IMG/VR virus record: IMGVR_UViG_3300025508_000069 | Coordinates: 1-34,742 of that record | Source: a virus | Length of the DNA stretch: 34,742 nucleotides | Direction: 5' to 3' (one strand) | Part shown: in pieces, positions 13,183 to 24,040 of the stretch | Layout of the letters: every line of letters starts with the position of its first letter | How positions within the stretch are numbered: the stretch's first letter is position 1 | Translations under genes and position numbers: made by a program | Notes under the pieces: model-generated | Told to the model about the DNA's origin: nothing | Databases searched by the model: none | Seen by the model: the letters and a program-made list of their open reading frames with translations, nothing else

Positions 13183-15123
13183 ATGGCAAAGACAAATAAA
13201 ACAGATTTAGTAAGAAAAGATGTTTCCTTAGTTGGAAAGGATTTTGGTCAATTACGAAAAAACTTAATTGAGTTTTCTAAAAACTATTTCCCAAATACAT
13301 TTAATGATTTTAACGAATCATCTCCTGGTATGATGTTCATTGAGATGGCATCGTATGTTGGTGATGTTCTATCATTTTATACAGACACTCAACTAAGAGA
13401 ATCGTTACTTATAAATGCAGAAGAGAAAGCAAACCTATTTAATCTAGCCGCAACTTATGGATATAAGCCTAAAAATATAGTACCATCAGCAGTAACATTA
13501 GATGTGTTTCAATTAGTACCATCTAAAGGTTCAGCTGATACTGTAAGACCGGATTTCGATTATGGGTTAAAGGTTGCTAGAAATATGAGTGTTGGTTCTG
13601 ATGAATTTCAAGATGTTGAATTTAGAACAACAACTGATATTGACTTTCAATTTTCATCATCGTTTAATCCAACAGAAGTTTCGGTATATAGTATTAATGA
13701 AAGTACAAACGAACCAATATACTATTTACTTAAAAAACAAGTAAAGGCTACAAGTGGTACTGTAAAGACACAAACATTTACATTCGGTTCAGCTAAGATT
13801 TATGATAAGATACGGATAACCGATTCAAACATAATTAAAATAAAATCTATAACAGATGAAGATGGTGATATATGGACTGAAGTTCCATTCTTAGCACAAG
13901 ATACTGTATTTGAACAAATTGAAAATAATCAAGACAATACATTAGATTTCTCACAGCATGCAGGTGAGACTCCATATTTGTTACAACTGAATAGAGTTCC
14001 TAAAAGATTCATTACTAAATTTGAAGATGAAAGTAATTTAACAATTCAGTTTGGAGCAGGTATATCATCAAACGCTGATGAAGAAATAATCCCTAATCCA
14101 GATAATGTTGGTGCAGCGCTATACACCGCTAACGCATCATTAGACCAAGGTATCGACCCATCAAACTTCTTATATACAAAAACATACGGAGTAGCACCAT
14201 CCAATACAACCCTTACAGTTGAATATTTTGTTGGTAACGGAATTAAAGATAATGTACCTGCTAAAGATTTGATTAACATAACTGGTAGAGTATTTGAAAA
14301 TGATAATACATTAAATTTAAATCAAGACACCTTACGATTCTCAGAAAATTCATTAGCAGTTACAAATCCAACTCCTGCAGTTGGTGGTAGGAGTAAAGAA
14401 ACTGATGATGAGATTCGTAACAATGCAATGGCATACTTTGCAGCTCAAAATAGAACTGTAAGTAGAGAAGATTACATTATGAGATGTTACGCATTACCAC
14501 CACAATTTGGTTCGGTAGCAAAAGCATACATACTACAAGATTATCAAATAGAAAACAAAAAGGTAGATGGTAGTGTAGTATCAACGGAGATTCCAAACCC
14601 ATTAGCATTAAATTTATATACATTGGGTTATGATAATAAGAAAAAGTTAACTCAATTAAACAACGCAACTAAAACTAATCTTAAAACATATATTTCATAT
14701 TATAGAATGTTAACTGATGCAGTTAATATCAAAGATGCATTTATTGTTAACATAGCAATTCAATTTGATATTATAGTTTTACCAGATGCTAATTCAAATG
14801 AAACGTTATTAAGATGTATAGCAGCATTAAAAGATTATTTTAATATTGATAATTGGAGTATAAACCAACCTATAACATTATCTCAAATATATGTATTGTT
14901 AGATGGTATTCAAGGAGTCCAATCAGTACCTCGACCAGATGCACAAGGAGTTGGTGGGTTACAGATAACTAATAAATATAATGGTAATTATTCACCTAAC
15001 AAATATAGCATTAACACTGCTACCAAAATGGGTGTAATTTATCCACCTAAAGATTCATCAATATTTGAAGTTAAATTTCCTAATTTGGATATAAAAGGTA
15101 AAGTGATAACTCAATCATTCTAA
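13183..15123 (+). CDS. gp6: Baseplate wedge protein, gp6-like
   Basis: Gp6 forms the continuous ring of the inner baseplate. The 646 residues (T4 gp6 has 660) fit along the whole length. The N-terminal part has FSKNYFPNTFNDFNESSPG and MMFIEMASYVGDVLSFYTD (about 31-68), typical of gp6 and of the baseplate J family. The region GGRSKETDDEIRNNA (about 403-417) and the following segment NRTVSREDYIMRC (423-435) are the second conserved block. Gp25 precedes it after nine bases, as expected for proteins that assemble together. Nothing appears truncated. Confidence 0.93.
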   Translation: MAKTNKTDLVRKDVSLVGKDFGQLRKNLIEFSKNYFPNTFNDFNESSPGMMFIEMASYVGDVLSFYTDTQLRESLLINAEEKANLFNLAATYGYKPKNIVPSAVTLDVFQLVPSKGSADTVRPDFDYGLKVARNMSVGSDEFQDVEFRTTTDIDFQFSSSFNPTEVSVYSINESTNEPIYYLLKKQVKATSGTVKTQTFTFGSAKIYDKIRITDSNIIKIKSITDEDGDIWTEVPFLAQDTVFEQIENNQDNTLDFSQHAGETPYLLQLNRVPKRFITKFEDESNLTIQFGAGISSNADEEIIPNPDNVGAALYTANASLDQGIDPSNFLYTKTYGVAPSNTTLTVEYFVGNGIKDNVPAKDLINITGRVFENDNTLNLNQDTLRFSENSLAVTNPTPAVGGRSKETDDEIRNNAMAYFAAQNRTVSREDYIMRCYALPPQFGSVAKAYILQDYQIENKKVDGSVVSTEIPNPLALNLYTLGYDNKKKLTQLNNATKTNLKTYISYYRMLTDAVNIKDAFIVNIAIQFDIIVLPDANSNETLLRCIAALKDYFNIDNWSINQPITLSQIYVLLDGIQGVQSVPRPDAQGVGGLQITNKYNGNYSPNKYSINTATKMGVIYPPKDSSIFEVKFPNLDIKGKVITQSF

Positions 15124-15134
15124 GGAGATAAACA

Positions 15135-16229
15135 ATGATATATAGAATATACGGACAAAAGGATTCTACGATATACGAACAGGATGCATTAAGAGCACAG
15201 AATGCTGGTGGTGATGAAATATTAGAAGTAACTAAATTTTATGATACTCTTACTGATAGTATTCTAATAGGTAACAGTAGAATATTAACACAATTTGATA
15301 TCTCAACAATATCAGCATCAATATCAGCAGGAACGATATCATCTAATTGTAAATTTTATTTAAACCTCACATCAACTGAACAAGTTGGAGTACAGTCTGA
15401 ATATCAGTTAGATATATATCCTGTTTCACAAAGTTGGACAGAAGGTAAAGGTCAATTTTATGATTCACCAATTCAAACGGATGGTGTAAGCTGGCAATAT
15501 AGAAATAGTTCACTATGGTCGACGGGTTCATTTGCAAGTGGAACGACTGGTTCATACATACATAATGATGGTGGTGGTACTTGGTATACCGCATCAGCAA
15601 ATAACACAGCATACTCACAAACCTTTAACAAATATACTAATGACTTAAAAGTAGAAGTTTCTGAGTATGTTAAAGATTGGATGAGTGGTTCAAGAGATAA
15701 CAATGGATTTATTGTAAAACGACCATTATTAGAAGAGAGTGGTTCTACCAGATATGGTTCATCTAAATTCTTCTCAAACGAAACACATACTATATATGTA
15801 CCAACATTAGAAGTTAGATGGGATGATTCAGCATATACTACTGGGTCACTATCATCATTAACAGGCGATGATATTCTGATATACCCAAAGAATTTAATGG
15901 CAGAATATAAGGAAAATTCGAAGTCAAGAATAAGAGTAGTGGGTAGGCAGCGATTCCCACAAAGAACTTTCTCAACTTCTTCTCTATATAATGATGTTAA
16001 ATCTCTTCCTCAAAATACTTATTACCAGGTTAGAGATGTTGAAACCAATTTAGTGTTAGCACCATTCGATACAACTTATACTAAAATTAGTTGTGATTCG
16101 ACTGGTAACTATTTTGATTTTTGGTTTAATACACTTCAACCTGAACGATTCTATCAGTTTGAATTTAGAGTTGATAGAGATAGTAGACAAGAGTATTTTG
16201 ATGGTTATGTATTTAAAGTGGTTAGGTAA
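15135..16229 (+). CDS. Tail/baseplate protein with DNRLRE-like domain (364 aa)
   Basis: The start has the best Shine-Dalgarno of the window (AAGGAG, seven bases before the ATG). The first 240 residues resemble the DNRLRE (CBM96-type) beta-sandwich: DSTIYEQDALRAQNAGGDE near the start, SRILTQFDIS (48-57), YPVSQSWTEGKG (95-106) and a strand near 175 (LKVEVSEYVKDWMSG). Such domains bind carbohydrate or serve as structural sandwiches. The C-terminal 120 residues hold a further beta domain (YYQVRDVETNLVLAPFDTTY). It is probably a peripheral baseplate or tail component, possibly in contact with the cell surface. The stop overlaps the next start (TAATG). Confidence 0.65.
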   Translation: MIYRIYGQKDSTIYEQDALRAQNAGGDEILEVTKFYDTLTDSILIGNSRILTQFDISTISASISAGTISSNCKFYLNLTSTEQVGVQSEYQLDIYPVSQSWTEGKGQFYDSPIQTDGVSWQYRNSSLWSTGSFASGTTGSYIHNDGGGTWYTASANNTAYSQTFNKYTNDLKVEVSEYVKDWMSGSRDNNGFIVKRPLLEESGSTRYGSSKFFSNETHTIYVPTLEVRWDDSAYTTGSLSSLTGDDILIYPKNLMAEYKENSKSRIRVVGRQRFPQRTFSTSSLYNDVKSLPQNTYYQVRDVETNLVLAPFDTTYTKISCDSTGNYFDFWFNTLQPERFYQFEFRVDRDSRQEYFDGYVFKVVR

Positions 16230-17326
16230 TGGCGAATAGAAAAGTAAAAAGAAATACATCTAAACAAATAATATCATATACGTTAGACCCAGAGGGAACG
16301 GATTCGTATGGTACTGTTAAACTTGCAGCATCTAAAACTGTTTATGGTAAAGATGCGTTTAACAAAGTATTATATAGACAACCAACTGAATTAGTAAACG
16401 TAGGCCCATCACTTGAACTTACAATTATTAATGAAGAGAAATTGGATTTAAGAAACTTCACAGGATTCAGAGATGAATTCAGCGCTAGATATGAGTTACC
16501 TCCAAATGATAAAAAGTATTATTCATATAACCAAAGTTTTGAATCAACCAATGGTGAAAAGCCATATGGTAGTGGTAATTTAGGGTTCAGTAAAGTTGTA
16601 TTCGGGCCACCACAAGCAACACCAGGTAGATATACTATTACAAAAGAGTTGATAGATAGTGGTAACGATTTAAAGCTAACATACCAAATTCGCTCATTCG
16701 ATAGAAGAGAACCCACATATCCAAAAATTACTAAGAATGATGTTGCCATAAGGACTCTAGCAATTAGCGAAGGAAAATACAGCATGCAGGACGGTATCAA
16801 CTTACCTGGCGCTGAAGGCGAGTTTTACTCTGGTATGACTGATGCACAGGCTACCGCCTACTTAGACCGATATGTAGATTTAAGACGAGCTTTTGTAGGT
16901 CGCGATAGTAGTATTAAAGGTAATTACACTAATTTACAGATTCAACGGGCAATGAGGCATTTCTATGGATATGGTTCACCACAAAGAGCCTACAACCTAT
17001 CAACCCCTCTTGAAAATCGGTATATATTGTTGCCTGTTGCTATAGATACTCGATTCCAACGAATCAGAAAATCATCTGCAGAAACTTCGATTAATTCATT
17101 TGGGATACGAAACACCGTAACTAATTTTGATGCAGTTGCTGGAAATGATAAACGGCCTCCAAAAAGTAATGGGTTCAATCACGTAAATGGAATCACAATC
17201 CTAAACGAAGATATGAAAGAGTTTGATGAGTGGCAGATAGCCGGTGCTTGTGGTACTGGTAACAACGCTGAGGTTGGGTATTATGTAGATAGTAGTTTTT
17301 GGGATATTCAATTAATATCTAATTGA
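16229..17326 (+). CDS. Structural protein of unknown role (365 aa)
   Basis: I do not recognise a family. The protein has a basic N-terminus (ANRKVKRNTSKQ), a mixed middle, and a Gly/Asp-rich C-terminus ending in a beta-like segment (GYYVDSSFWDIQL). Around 190-245 the sequence turns helical and charged (DAQATAYLDRYVDLRRAFVGRD). There is no hydrolase motif and no membrane segment. It starts inside the stop of the DNRLRE-like gene and lies 16 bases before the 1638-residue gene, so it probably takes part in the same baseplate/tail substructure. Confidence 0.65.
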   Translation: MANRKVKRNTSKQIISYTLDPEGTDSYGTVKLAASKTVYGKDAFNKVLYRQPTELVNVGPSLELTIINEEKLDLRNFTGFRDEFSARYELPPNDKKYYSYNQSFESTNGEKPYGSGNLGFSKVVFGPPQATPGRYTITKELIDSGNDLKLTYQIRSFDRREPTYPKITKNDVAIRTLAISEGKYSMQDGINLPGAEGEFYSGMTDAQATAYLDRYVDLRRAFVGRDSSIKGNYTNLQIQRAMRHFYGYGSPQRAYNLSTPLENRYILLPVAIDTRFQRIRKSSAETSINSFGIRNTVTNFDAVAGNDKRPPKSNGFNHVNGITILNEDMKEFDEWQIAGACGTGNNAEVGYYVDSSFWDIQLISN

Positions 17327-17342
17327 TATAATAGAAGATAAT

Positions 17343-20300
17343 ATGGCAATAGACAGATTTCAAAATAAAGATATATTAACAACCTCAAAGGAGCCTGTAG
17401 AAAATACTGCAATATATTCTGCTGCTGATATTGTAAAAATACCTACTTTTACCGAACCTATCTCAGAAGATTTACTAAATAATTCAAAAGTTGAATCACA
17501 TTTATATTCAGCTGATTCATTAATACAATCTCAACAAACTGATATTGAATACGAACTATCTGAAAAAACAACACCATATAATATATTAATAAAGCCTGAA
17601 TTAGATGTAAGACTATCAGGGGTAAAAAGTGGTTATTATAGTGTTCTATATAACTTTGTTAACACTTTAACTGGTGAATTAGATATTAATAGGATATCAT
17701 CCGATTCAACTGAATTAGAATTAACAATTTCTGATAGCGAAACTTTTAGTGATTTATATCAATATGTACAATCAAATTTATCATCAAACTATAACGATGA
17801 TTTAGTATTAAACTTAGGTAATAACGAACTAATTCCAATTGTAGGGTTTGATTTTAATAACAACCCAAAAGTAGGTGAAATTGTAAAGAATGCACCATAT
17901 CCAATTGGAACAAATACCAATGATAAAAAAACAACATTTTATCCTTTATATGGTGAAGACGGGCTTTGGGTAGAGGTAACGGATGAATATACAGTTGTTG
18001 AAGAAATTCCGATGGAAGACCCATCCACCTCTTCTAATTCGTATGAATATAATGGAAACACCTCAGCCGTTGGTATTAGTAATGTTACAGCAGCTACAAC
18101 AACTTTTACAAGAACCCTCATTCCACCTAAAGCTACTGGTAGAGCTGCAAAATTCAACATTGTTAATGATAATGGTACACTTTCATACGAGCCCGAATTA
18201 GATACAAATGATAATATTATTTATTATACTAACGATGCAACTGATAATGATAGAAAATTTAATGGACCAGAGAATGGTACTGTTATTAACCAAGCCATCA
18301 AAAACTTTTCTAAGGTAAGATATTATGATACATCATTAGCTGATACTACTACTTTAAAAAATGTTGTAGTTAAATTATATAAACCTTTAAAAGATACTCA
18401 ACAGTTACTAAGCCCAACAATAGCACGATTGGTTCACGACTCATATATTGATAGAGTATCAGTTTTCCCATTTAGTAAATCGATTGAAACATCAGATTTC
18501 TCACCACCCAACTTTAAGATAGACCTCGGTAACTATGGTAAATCTCAAGGCACTAATTTAAAAAATTGGAATGAGTTATTAGATGCTAATCTATCAACAT
18601 CTCAACAAATTGTTGATAAGTATCTTAGTTCATCATTTGGTAACACTACACCTAATATAGATTATTCTGATTTTAAAAACTTTGTAAACTACTCATCAGC
18701 AGAAGAGCGTGTTCATAATTTTAAATATAAATTAGGATTAATAGAATCATACAATACTAGAATAACAACGTTAGAATCGGTTAGTGGTTCAGCTGCAATA
18801 ACAAACATATCCCAATCAATTCAACGGAGAGATAATGTAACGAGTGGATTTGATGGTTGGGAAAAGTGGATGTATTATGAAACAGGTAGTACATATACAC
18901 ATTACAGTTCATCCGCATTTACATTTAGCGCATGGCCTAAAGAATCATCATATCCAATTGTAACGTATTCAACTACTTCCCCTACGGGTGAAAATTACTT
19001 TAATGGGTTAATTTCATCTGCTAGTTTATTTGATTCTGAGAACGAAGCACGATTAACACGCTCAATACCAGCATCAATTGTAGAAGACCCTTTGAATAAA
19101 GATTATATTTTATTTATTGATATGGTTGGACATCACTTCGATATTACATGGAGTTATGTAAAAACATTAACTTCAATAAATACGAGGGAAGAGCATCCTT
19201 ATGATGGTATGCCAAACGAACTTCTTTATGATGTAGCAAAATCAATGGGTTGGAAATTAACTCATGGAAAAGATACATCTAACCTTTGGGAATATGCATT
19301 AGGAACAAACTCACAAGGTACACCAGCACAGAGTGGTTCATTGAAATCCAAACCACACGAACAAATTAATTATGAAGTTTGGCGTAGAGTTGTAAACAAC
19401 ATACCTTACTTATTAAAATCAAAAGGTTCTGCTAGAGCAGTAAAAGCATTAATTGCAACATATGGTATCCCACAAACATTTCTATCTATTAAAGAGTATG
19501 GTGGACCTATGGTTGAAGATGTTAGACCAATATGGGAACACGATAAGTTTGTATATCATTTAAGATTTGATACTGATAATTATATTACACTTCCTTGGGA
19601 TAAAATAACTGATGTAGATTCATCTACATACTTAGTGAACGACCCAAACCCAATTGATACAATAGAAATTCAAATTCAACAAAATTTAAGTAGAACAACC
19701 GCCGTATTAAATAAAGGATTAGATTTTGGTGTAGTATTAGAACCAAACTCATCTAGAGTTGGTAGAGGTAATATTCACTTTTTTCTAAGTGGTAGCGCCG
19801 GATATAAATCAGCATCTATAAATGATGTTATGGTATTTGATTCAACTATGAGTACTTTATTAGTACAAAGAGAATCATCAGTTGATGATATAACAGCAGA
19901 TAACACTTACAAAATACAATATCGTAGAAGCAGAAAAGATGATATCATTACAAATAAATCAGCTAGTATTTCAGTTGATGGTTCAAGCGAATCATCATAC
20001 AACGCAGCTTGGACTGGTAGTGGGGATTTAACTATTGGTAAAGATTTACCAACTGCTACTGGATTAACACTTTGGAACGCTGCTGAATATTTAAGTGGTT
20101 CTATCCAAGAAATTAGATATTGGGCAAATCCATTAAAAGATATCGTTGTTGATGAACACACTCTGTCGAGAGAAACGTATCATGGTAATTCAGCAACATC
20201 ATCTTACTTTGATTTGAAATTTAGGTTCATTCCTGATTCTCAATTGAAAAGTGTAACAAGCGCTTATAGTATAGTATCATCACATCCAAATAGAAATATA

Positions 20301-22259
20301 CTTACATCTGAAAACGGTAGCCCATTAACGGCATCACTTTTCAATTTTGAAGCTGATGATTTAAGAGGTGTTACCGAAGAATATTATACAAAAGTTCCTT
20401 CTGCTGGAGCTAACAATATAATGAACAATAAAGTTAGACTTGAACCTAGCAGATTAACTGGAATATTAGACCCTGATAAGAAAAAGGAAAAATCACAATA
20501 TGATTCTGCGCCTGTAGATTCAAATCAAGTTGGTGTATATCTTTCTGCTACAAAAATGTATAACGAAGATATCTACAATCATACTGGTTATTTTGAGATA
20601 GATGATTATATTGGTAATCCTGATACTAGAGAAGGTTATACTGAGCAGAATGAAGAATTAGATTATTTAAGAAGAAACGTATTCAAAAAATACACTTCTA
20701 AAAATTTAATAAATACTGTAATTAATATATTAGCAAGATATGACCAAACTGTGTTTGAACAGATTAGACAAACTATGCCGGCTAGAGTTGATTACAACTC
20801 GGGTATCTTAATTGAACCACATATATTAGAACGACCTAAATTTAAATCTAAAACAAAGGTAACATATACACAACCACAATATGATGTAACATTAAAACAA
20901 CATGAGAAGCCACTTAGTGCTGACTATACTGAATATACGACTATAGTAGAAGAGCCGGTAAAAATACCAAATACCGAATATTTAAAACAATATGAATCGG
21001 TGATACTACAACCAGTAAAACTTCCTATATTTACATACAATGATTACAATTTTACTTTAATACCACTTGATACTGATACAGTTGTATCTACAAAGGAAAA
21101 TCTACAATCAATTGGTAATCCGCAAATTAAAGATATGTATGCACCATCAGCATATAAATACAGCATATTAGTACCAACATCATCTACAGCCGATGTTGGT
21201 TACGGGGAAGGGTGGGCACCACAAACAAATGGCTATTGGAATTATAATGTAACATCATCCACAGCAATAAACGCTAAACTATCAACTTACGCAAAATCAA
21301 AGGTTTATTTTTATAGTACACGATTATCTGCATCATTAGGGTTACCATCATCATCATCATTAGTACCATCATCCGTATCAGCTGATGAGAAATCATTCGC
21401 AATGGAGAATCTAACATTCTTAGGATGTAAACTGACATCGGATTCATTAACAACGAATTCACCCGATACACCAGATGGTAAGCCTGTAATTGAAATATTT
21501 GCAGCAGATGCTAATGTATTAATCTATACATCAACAACCGCAGCTGGAGGTAACTTGGAGGTTGGTGCTCTAACGAATCAACCAGCCACATTTATCGATT
21601 TGCGAGAATTGTATGTATGGGAGTTTGTGAAGCATCAACTTTTAAAAGAATATAAAGCTGAGAAAAAAGCATTCAGAAAAAAGATTGGTAAGTTGGCTAG
21701 TATTGAAAAGACTCGTAGAGCTGAGTTTGCTTCTAGAATTGAAACCGATGTGATACGACGTGAATATGAAGACCTTAGACGGATTGAGTTTGATACTGTT
21801 AATAGCGGTCTTGATACATTCGATGTGAATGATGAAGCTGCAAACAATGAACTACAAGAAAGAGATAGACTTGAGCAAGAAGAAAGAGATAGACTTGAGC
21901 AAGAAGAAAGAGATAGGCTTGAGCAAGAAGCACGTGATGGATTCGAACAAGAATTAAGTGGTAATTTAATTAATTTAGATGATGAACCATTACCAATCTT
22001 TACAGGTAATCAGCAAGCCAGCCGATTCAAAGAATCTTTAGAATTTTTAAAAATAAAGTTTAAAGAAGATGATGAGAAGAATAAATATTTTCAAGTAATG
22101 GCGATTACCCCCGATAGGCAAACTGAATTACTATTATTAGATTATGCATTTAAACTTGCACCAGAAGGACCGTTACCGTATATTAAAAGTGCATCTACTG
22201 ACCCATTATTAATATCAGAAGCTAATTCCATTGTATCTGTATACGATAAGGCAAAATAA
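17343..22259 (+). CDS. Giant baseplate/tail protein with LamG-like domain (1638 aa)
   Basis: This is the longest gene in the window. The N-terminal 350 residues are polar with no recognised fold. Residues of about 640-740 carry a block (LYDVAKSMGWKL, YEVWRRVVNNIPYLLKSKGS, ALIATYGIP) that looks like a conserved helical core. Residues of about 740-945 resemble a concanavalin/LamG beta sandwich. The C-terminal part includes a long charged helix (about 1420-1540) with three copies of ERDRLEQE. It stands where T4 has gp7, the large wedge protein, and may fill that role with an added sugar-binding domain. This is inferred from order and size, since I see no direct gp7 signature. Confidence 0.7.
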   Translation: MAIDRFQNKDILTTSKEPVENTAIYSAADIVKIPTFTEPISEDLLNNSKVESHLYSADSLIQSQQTDIEYELSEKTTPYNILIKPELDVRLSGVKSGYYSVLYNFVNTLTGELDINRISSDSTELELTISDSETFSDLYQYVQSNLSSNYNDDLVLNLGNNELIPIVGFDFNNNPKVGEIVKNAPYPIGTNTNDKKTTFYPLYGEDGLWVEVTDEYTVVEEIPMEDPSTSSNSYEYNGNTSAVGISNVTAATTTFTRTLIPPKATGRAAKFNIVNDNGTLSYEPELDTNDNIIYYTNDATDNDRKFNGPENGTVINQAIKNFSKVRYYDTSLADTTTLKNVVVKLYKPLKDTQQLLSPTIARLVHDSYIDRVSVFPFSKSIETSDFSPPNFKIDLGNYGKSQGTNLKNWNELLDANLSTSQQIVDKYLSSSFGNTTPNIDYSDFKNFVNYSSAEERVHNFKYKLGLIESYNTRITTLESVSGSAAITNISQSIQRRDNVTSGFDGWEKWMYYETGSTYTHYSSSAFTFSAWPKESSYPIVTYSTTSPTGENYFNGLISSASLFDSENEARLTRSIPASIVEDPLNKDYILFIDMVGHHFDITWSYVKTLTSINTREEHPYDGMPNELLYDVAKSMGWKLTHGKDTSNLWEYALGTNSQGTPAQSGSLKSKPHEQINYEVWRRVVNNIPYLLKSKGSARAVKALIATYGIPQTFLSIKEYGGPMVEDVRPIWEHDKFVYHLRFDTDNYITLPWDKITDVDSSTYLVNDPNPIDTIEIQIQQNLSRTTAVLNKGLDFGVVLEPNSSRVGRGNIHFFLSGSAGYKSASINDVMVFDSTMSTLLVQRESSVDDITADNTYKIQYRRSRKDDIITNKSASISVDGSSESSYNAAWTGSGDLTIGKDLPTATGLTLWNAAEYLSGSIQEIRYWANPLKDIVVDEHTLSRETYHGNSATSSYFDLKFRFIPDSQLKSVTSAYSIVSSHPNRNILTSENGSPLTASLFNFEADDLRGVTEEYYTKVPSAGANNIMNNKVRLEPSRLTGILDPDKKKEKSQYDSAPVDSNQVGVYLSATKMYNEDIYNHTGYFEIDDYIGNPDTREGYTEQNEELDYLRRNVFKKYTSKNLINTVINILARYDQTVFEQIRQTMPARVDYNSGILIEPHILERPKFKSKTKVTYTQPQYDVTLKQHEKPLSADYTEYTTIVEEPVKIPNTEYLKQYESVILQPVKLPIFTYNDYNFTLIPLDTDTVVSTKENLQSIGNPQIKDMYAPSAYKYSILVPTSSTADVGYGEGWAPQTNGYWNYNVTSSTAINAKLSTYAKSKVYFYSTRLSASLGLPSSSSLVPSSVSADEKSFAMENLTFLGCKLTSDSLTTNSPDTPDGKPVIEIFAADANVLIYTSTTAAGGNLEVGALTNQPATFIDLRELYVWEFVKHQLLKEYKAEKKAFRKKIGKLASIEKTRRAEFASRIETDVIRREYEDLRRIEFDTVNSGLDTFDVNDEAANNELQERDRLEQEERDRLEQEERDRLEQEARDGFEQELSGNLINLDDEPLPIFTGNQQASRFKESLEFLKIKFKEDDEKNKYFQVMAITPDRQTELLLLDYAFKLAPEGPLPYIKSASTDPLLISEANSIVSVYDKAK
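21858..21953 (+). repeat. 24-bp in-frame tandem repeat in the 1638-aa gene
   Basis: Three 24-base units (21858-21881, 21882-21905, 21906-21929) are identical except for one silent A-to-G change in the third. A diverged fourth follows (21930-21953). They encode ERDRLEQE three times, then ARDGFEQE, residues 1506-1537, extending a charged helix. The near-identity suggests recent expansion. Confidence 0.9.
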
Positions 22260-22290
22260 TTATGATAACACTAAATAATAAGATAACATT

Positions 22291-23997
22291 ATGACTCAAC
22301 TAGAGAGATATAACTTAGCTAAAGCAAACGGAACATTCCGCGGCAATTTCGCTGAATTCCAAGTTAATGAAGCTATATTCGGAACTGGCTCACAAGGTGG
22401 TGGAGCGACTGGTGGGGATAACGCAGGTAGTGGAAATGATGGTGGTGGAACTAAAGGTGACACGGCCGGCAATACTTCTGGTGAAAGCTCTAATTCATCG
22501 GTATCGGCAGTAGGTGCAGCTGCAACGCCAAACACCGATTCTAATTCTATATCTGATGAAGACCGAGCTGAAAACGCTGCTAAATCTACTGCTGAATCTA
22601 TGAGGGGTGGAACAACAACAGGTGGTTTATTAAGTCTTGGTAAAAAAAATATTGAACCTCTAAGTAAATCGGCTCAACTCGCACAATGGAATGCTAAATA
22701 TGCAAAGTTTTCAGCAGATGATTTACAGAAAGAACAATATAGGTTAAGTCAATTAGGGGATACTGGTGGTGAGCTACTAAAGTTTGTTAATGGCGCCCTT
22801 AATAAAATCCTTACCGACCACCAAGCAGCACAACAAGCACATTTTAAAGCATTGGATGCAAAGAGAAAAGCTGCAGCAGATGCGGCTGCAGCTCTTGCTT
22901 CAAATACATCAACCAGGCTTAGACGAAATCGTTTGGCTGCTGAAGCAAAATCTGCCGAAGAAAACGCAAAAATCATAGCTGCTGAATTACTCATAAAAAA
23001 AGCAAAAGAAGATAAAGCTGCATTAGAACTTATTAAAGCAGCTGAAGAAAAAGCAAAACAGGACGCAGCTGATGAAGAAGCAAAACGTAAAGCCGCAGAG
23101 TTAGCAGGATTAACAGAAGCTCAGCGTATCCGAAACCGCCGTATTAAAGCGTTATTAAGTCAAGGTATAGTAGTTCGTAGCGGATACACATTGAAATCGT
23201 TTGAAGAACGAATGGAATTCTTAGATAATGACCGTATCCGTAGAAATACAGAAGATGAACGTAGGATTGCAATTGATATACTAATTGCAGATGAACCACA
23301 AACTAAACTTGAGTTTGATGAATATATAACGAACTTACAATTGGAATTTGATTTGCTAATGCAATCAGAGTACCCATGGTTTACCCGTACCCCCGCCACT
23401 ACACCAAAAGAAAAAGAAGATTTAAAAATCAGTATTGATGTAGAGCAGAAACGACTCAAAACACTTCAGCTCAGTCGGAGAGCTAAAAATAGAAAAAGAC
23501 GTGAGGATGAACTTGCAAGAAAGGCTGCTGAACGGGCATTAAAATATGCTGAACTTAGAGATGAAGAGCAACAGGATATTTTTGAAGATACTGTAAATGA
23601 TGATATGATAGAAGAATCCGAAGAAAATTTAGATTTAAATAATATGACAGATATAGAACGTGCCAGAAAAGAAATAAATGACTTAGAACGTAAGCTAGGT
23701 AGGAAAGTAGTACCGCATAGAGATATCATAGAAAGTACCGATTCCGATTTTGATATTGATTCGCAATTAAATCCAACTGATATATTAATAAGAGATGATA
23801 TAGAAATGGATATAGGTCTTACAGAAGAACGGCAGATTGAATTATTAGAACTTAAACAATCAATGGAATCAGATGACGGTGATGGGTTTTATATAACTAA
23901 AAAAATAGCAGAGTCAAAACTTAGAACTGCAATCGATGCGGTAGAAACTCAATTAAGAAACTCAATTAATAATAATATTCAAAATAACAATGGATAA
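22291..23997 (+). CDS. Coiled-coil protein with Gly-rich linker (568 aa)
   Basis: The family is unrecognised. Residues 1-30 form a small ordered start (LERYNLAKANGTFRGNFAEF). A Gly/Ser/Asn-rich linker follows (about 33-90), then a long Ala/Lys/Glu/Arg-rich helical region (about 130-300) and a second charged helical region (300-568). The sequence is typical of an elongated coiled-coil rod. The opening segment reads like a short docking peptide, with the linker as tether. It follows the 1638-residue gene, whose own C-terminus is a similar charged helix, so the two may pair. A tail-fibre connector or scaffold is possible; a tape measure is less likely, since no hydrophobic segments are visible. 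Confidence 0.65.
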   Translation: MTQLERYNLAKANGTFRGNFAEFQVNEAIFGTGSQGGGATGGDNAGSGNDGGGTKGDTAGNTSGESSNSSVSAVGAAATPNTDSNSISDEDRAENAAKSTAESMRGGTTTGGLLSLGKKNIEPLSKSAQLAQWNAKYAKFSADDLQKEQYRLSQLGDTGGELLKFVNGALNKILTDHQAAQQAHFKALDAKRKAAADAAAALASNTSTRLRRNRLAAEAKSAEENAKIIAAELLIKKAKEDKAALELIKAAEEKAKQDAADEEAKRKAAELAGLTEAQRIRNRRIKALLSQGIVVRSGYTLKSFEERMEFLDNDRIRRNTEDERRIAIDILIADEPQTKLEFDEYITNLQLEFDLLMQSEYPWFTRTPATTPKEKEDLKISIDVEQKRLKTLQLSRRAKNRKRREDELARKAAERALKYAELRDEEQQDIFEDTVNDDMIEESEENLDLNNMTDIERARKEINDLERKLGRKVVPHRDIIESTDSDFDIDSQLNPTDILIRDDIEMDIGLTEERQIELLELKQSMESDDGDGFYITKKIAESKLRTAIDAVETQLRNSINNNIQNNNG

Positions 23998-24040
23998 AAA
24001 TGGATATTCTTTTAAAATTACTTTAAAAAGATTTATTTAC

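Noticed and set aside
22296-22994. Antisense and alternate-frame open stretches over the coiled-coil gene
   Set aside because: They follow from Ala/Gly/Lys-rich codons of the + strand gene and have no start signal or recognisable product.
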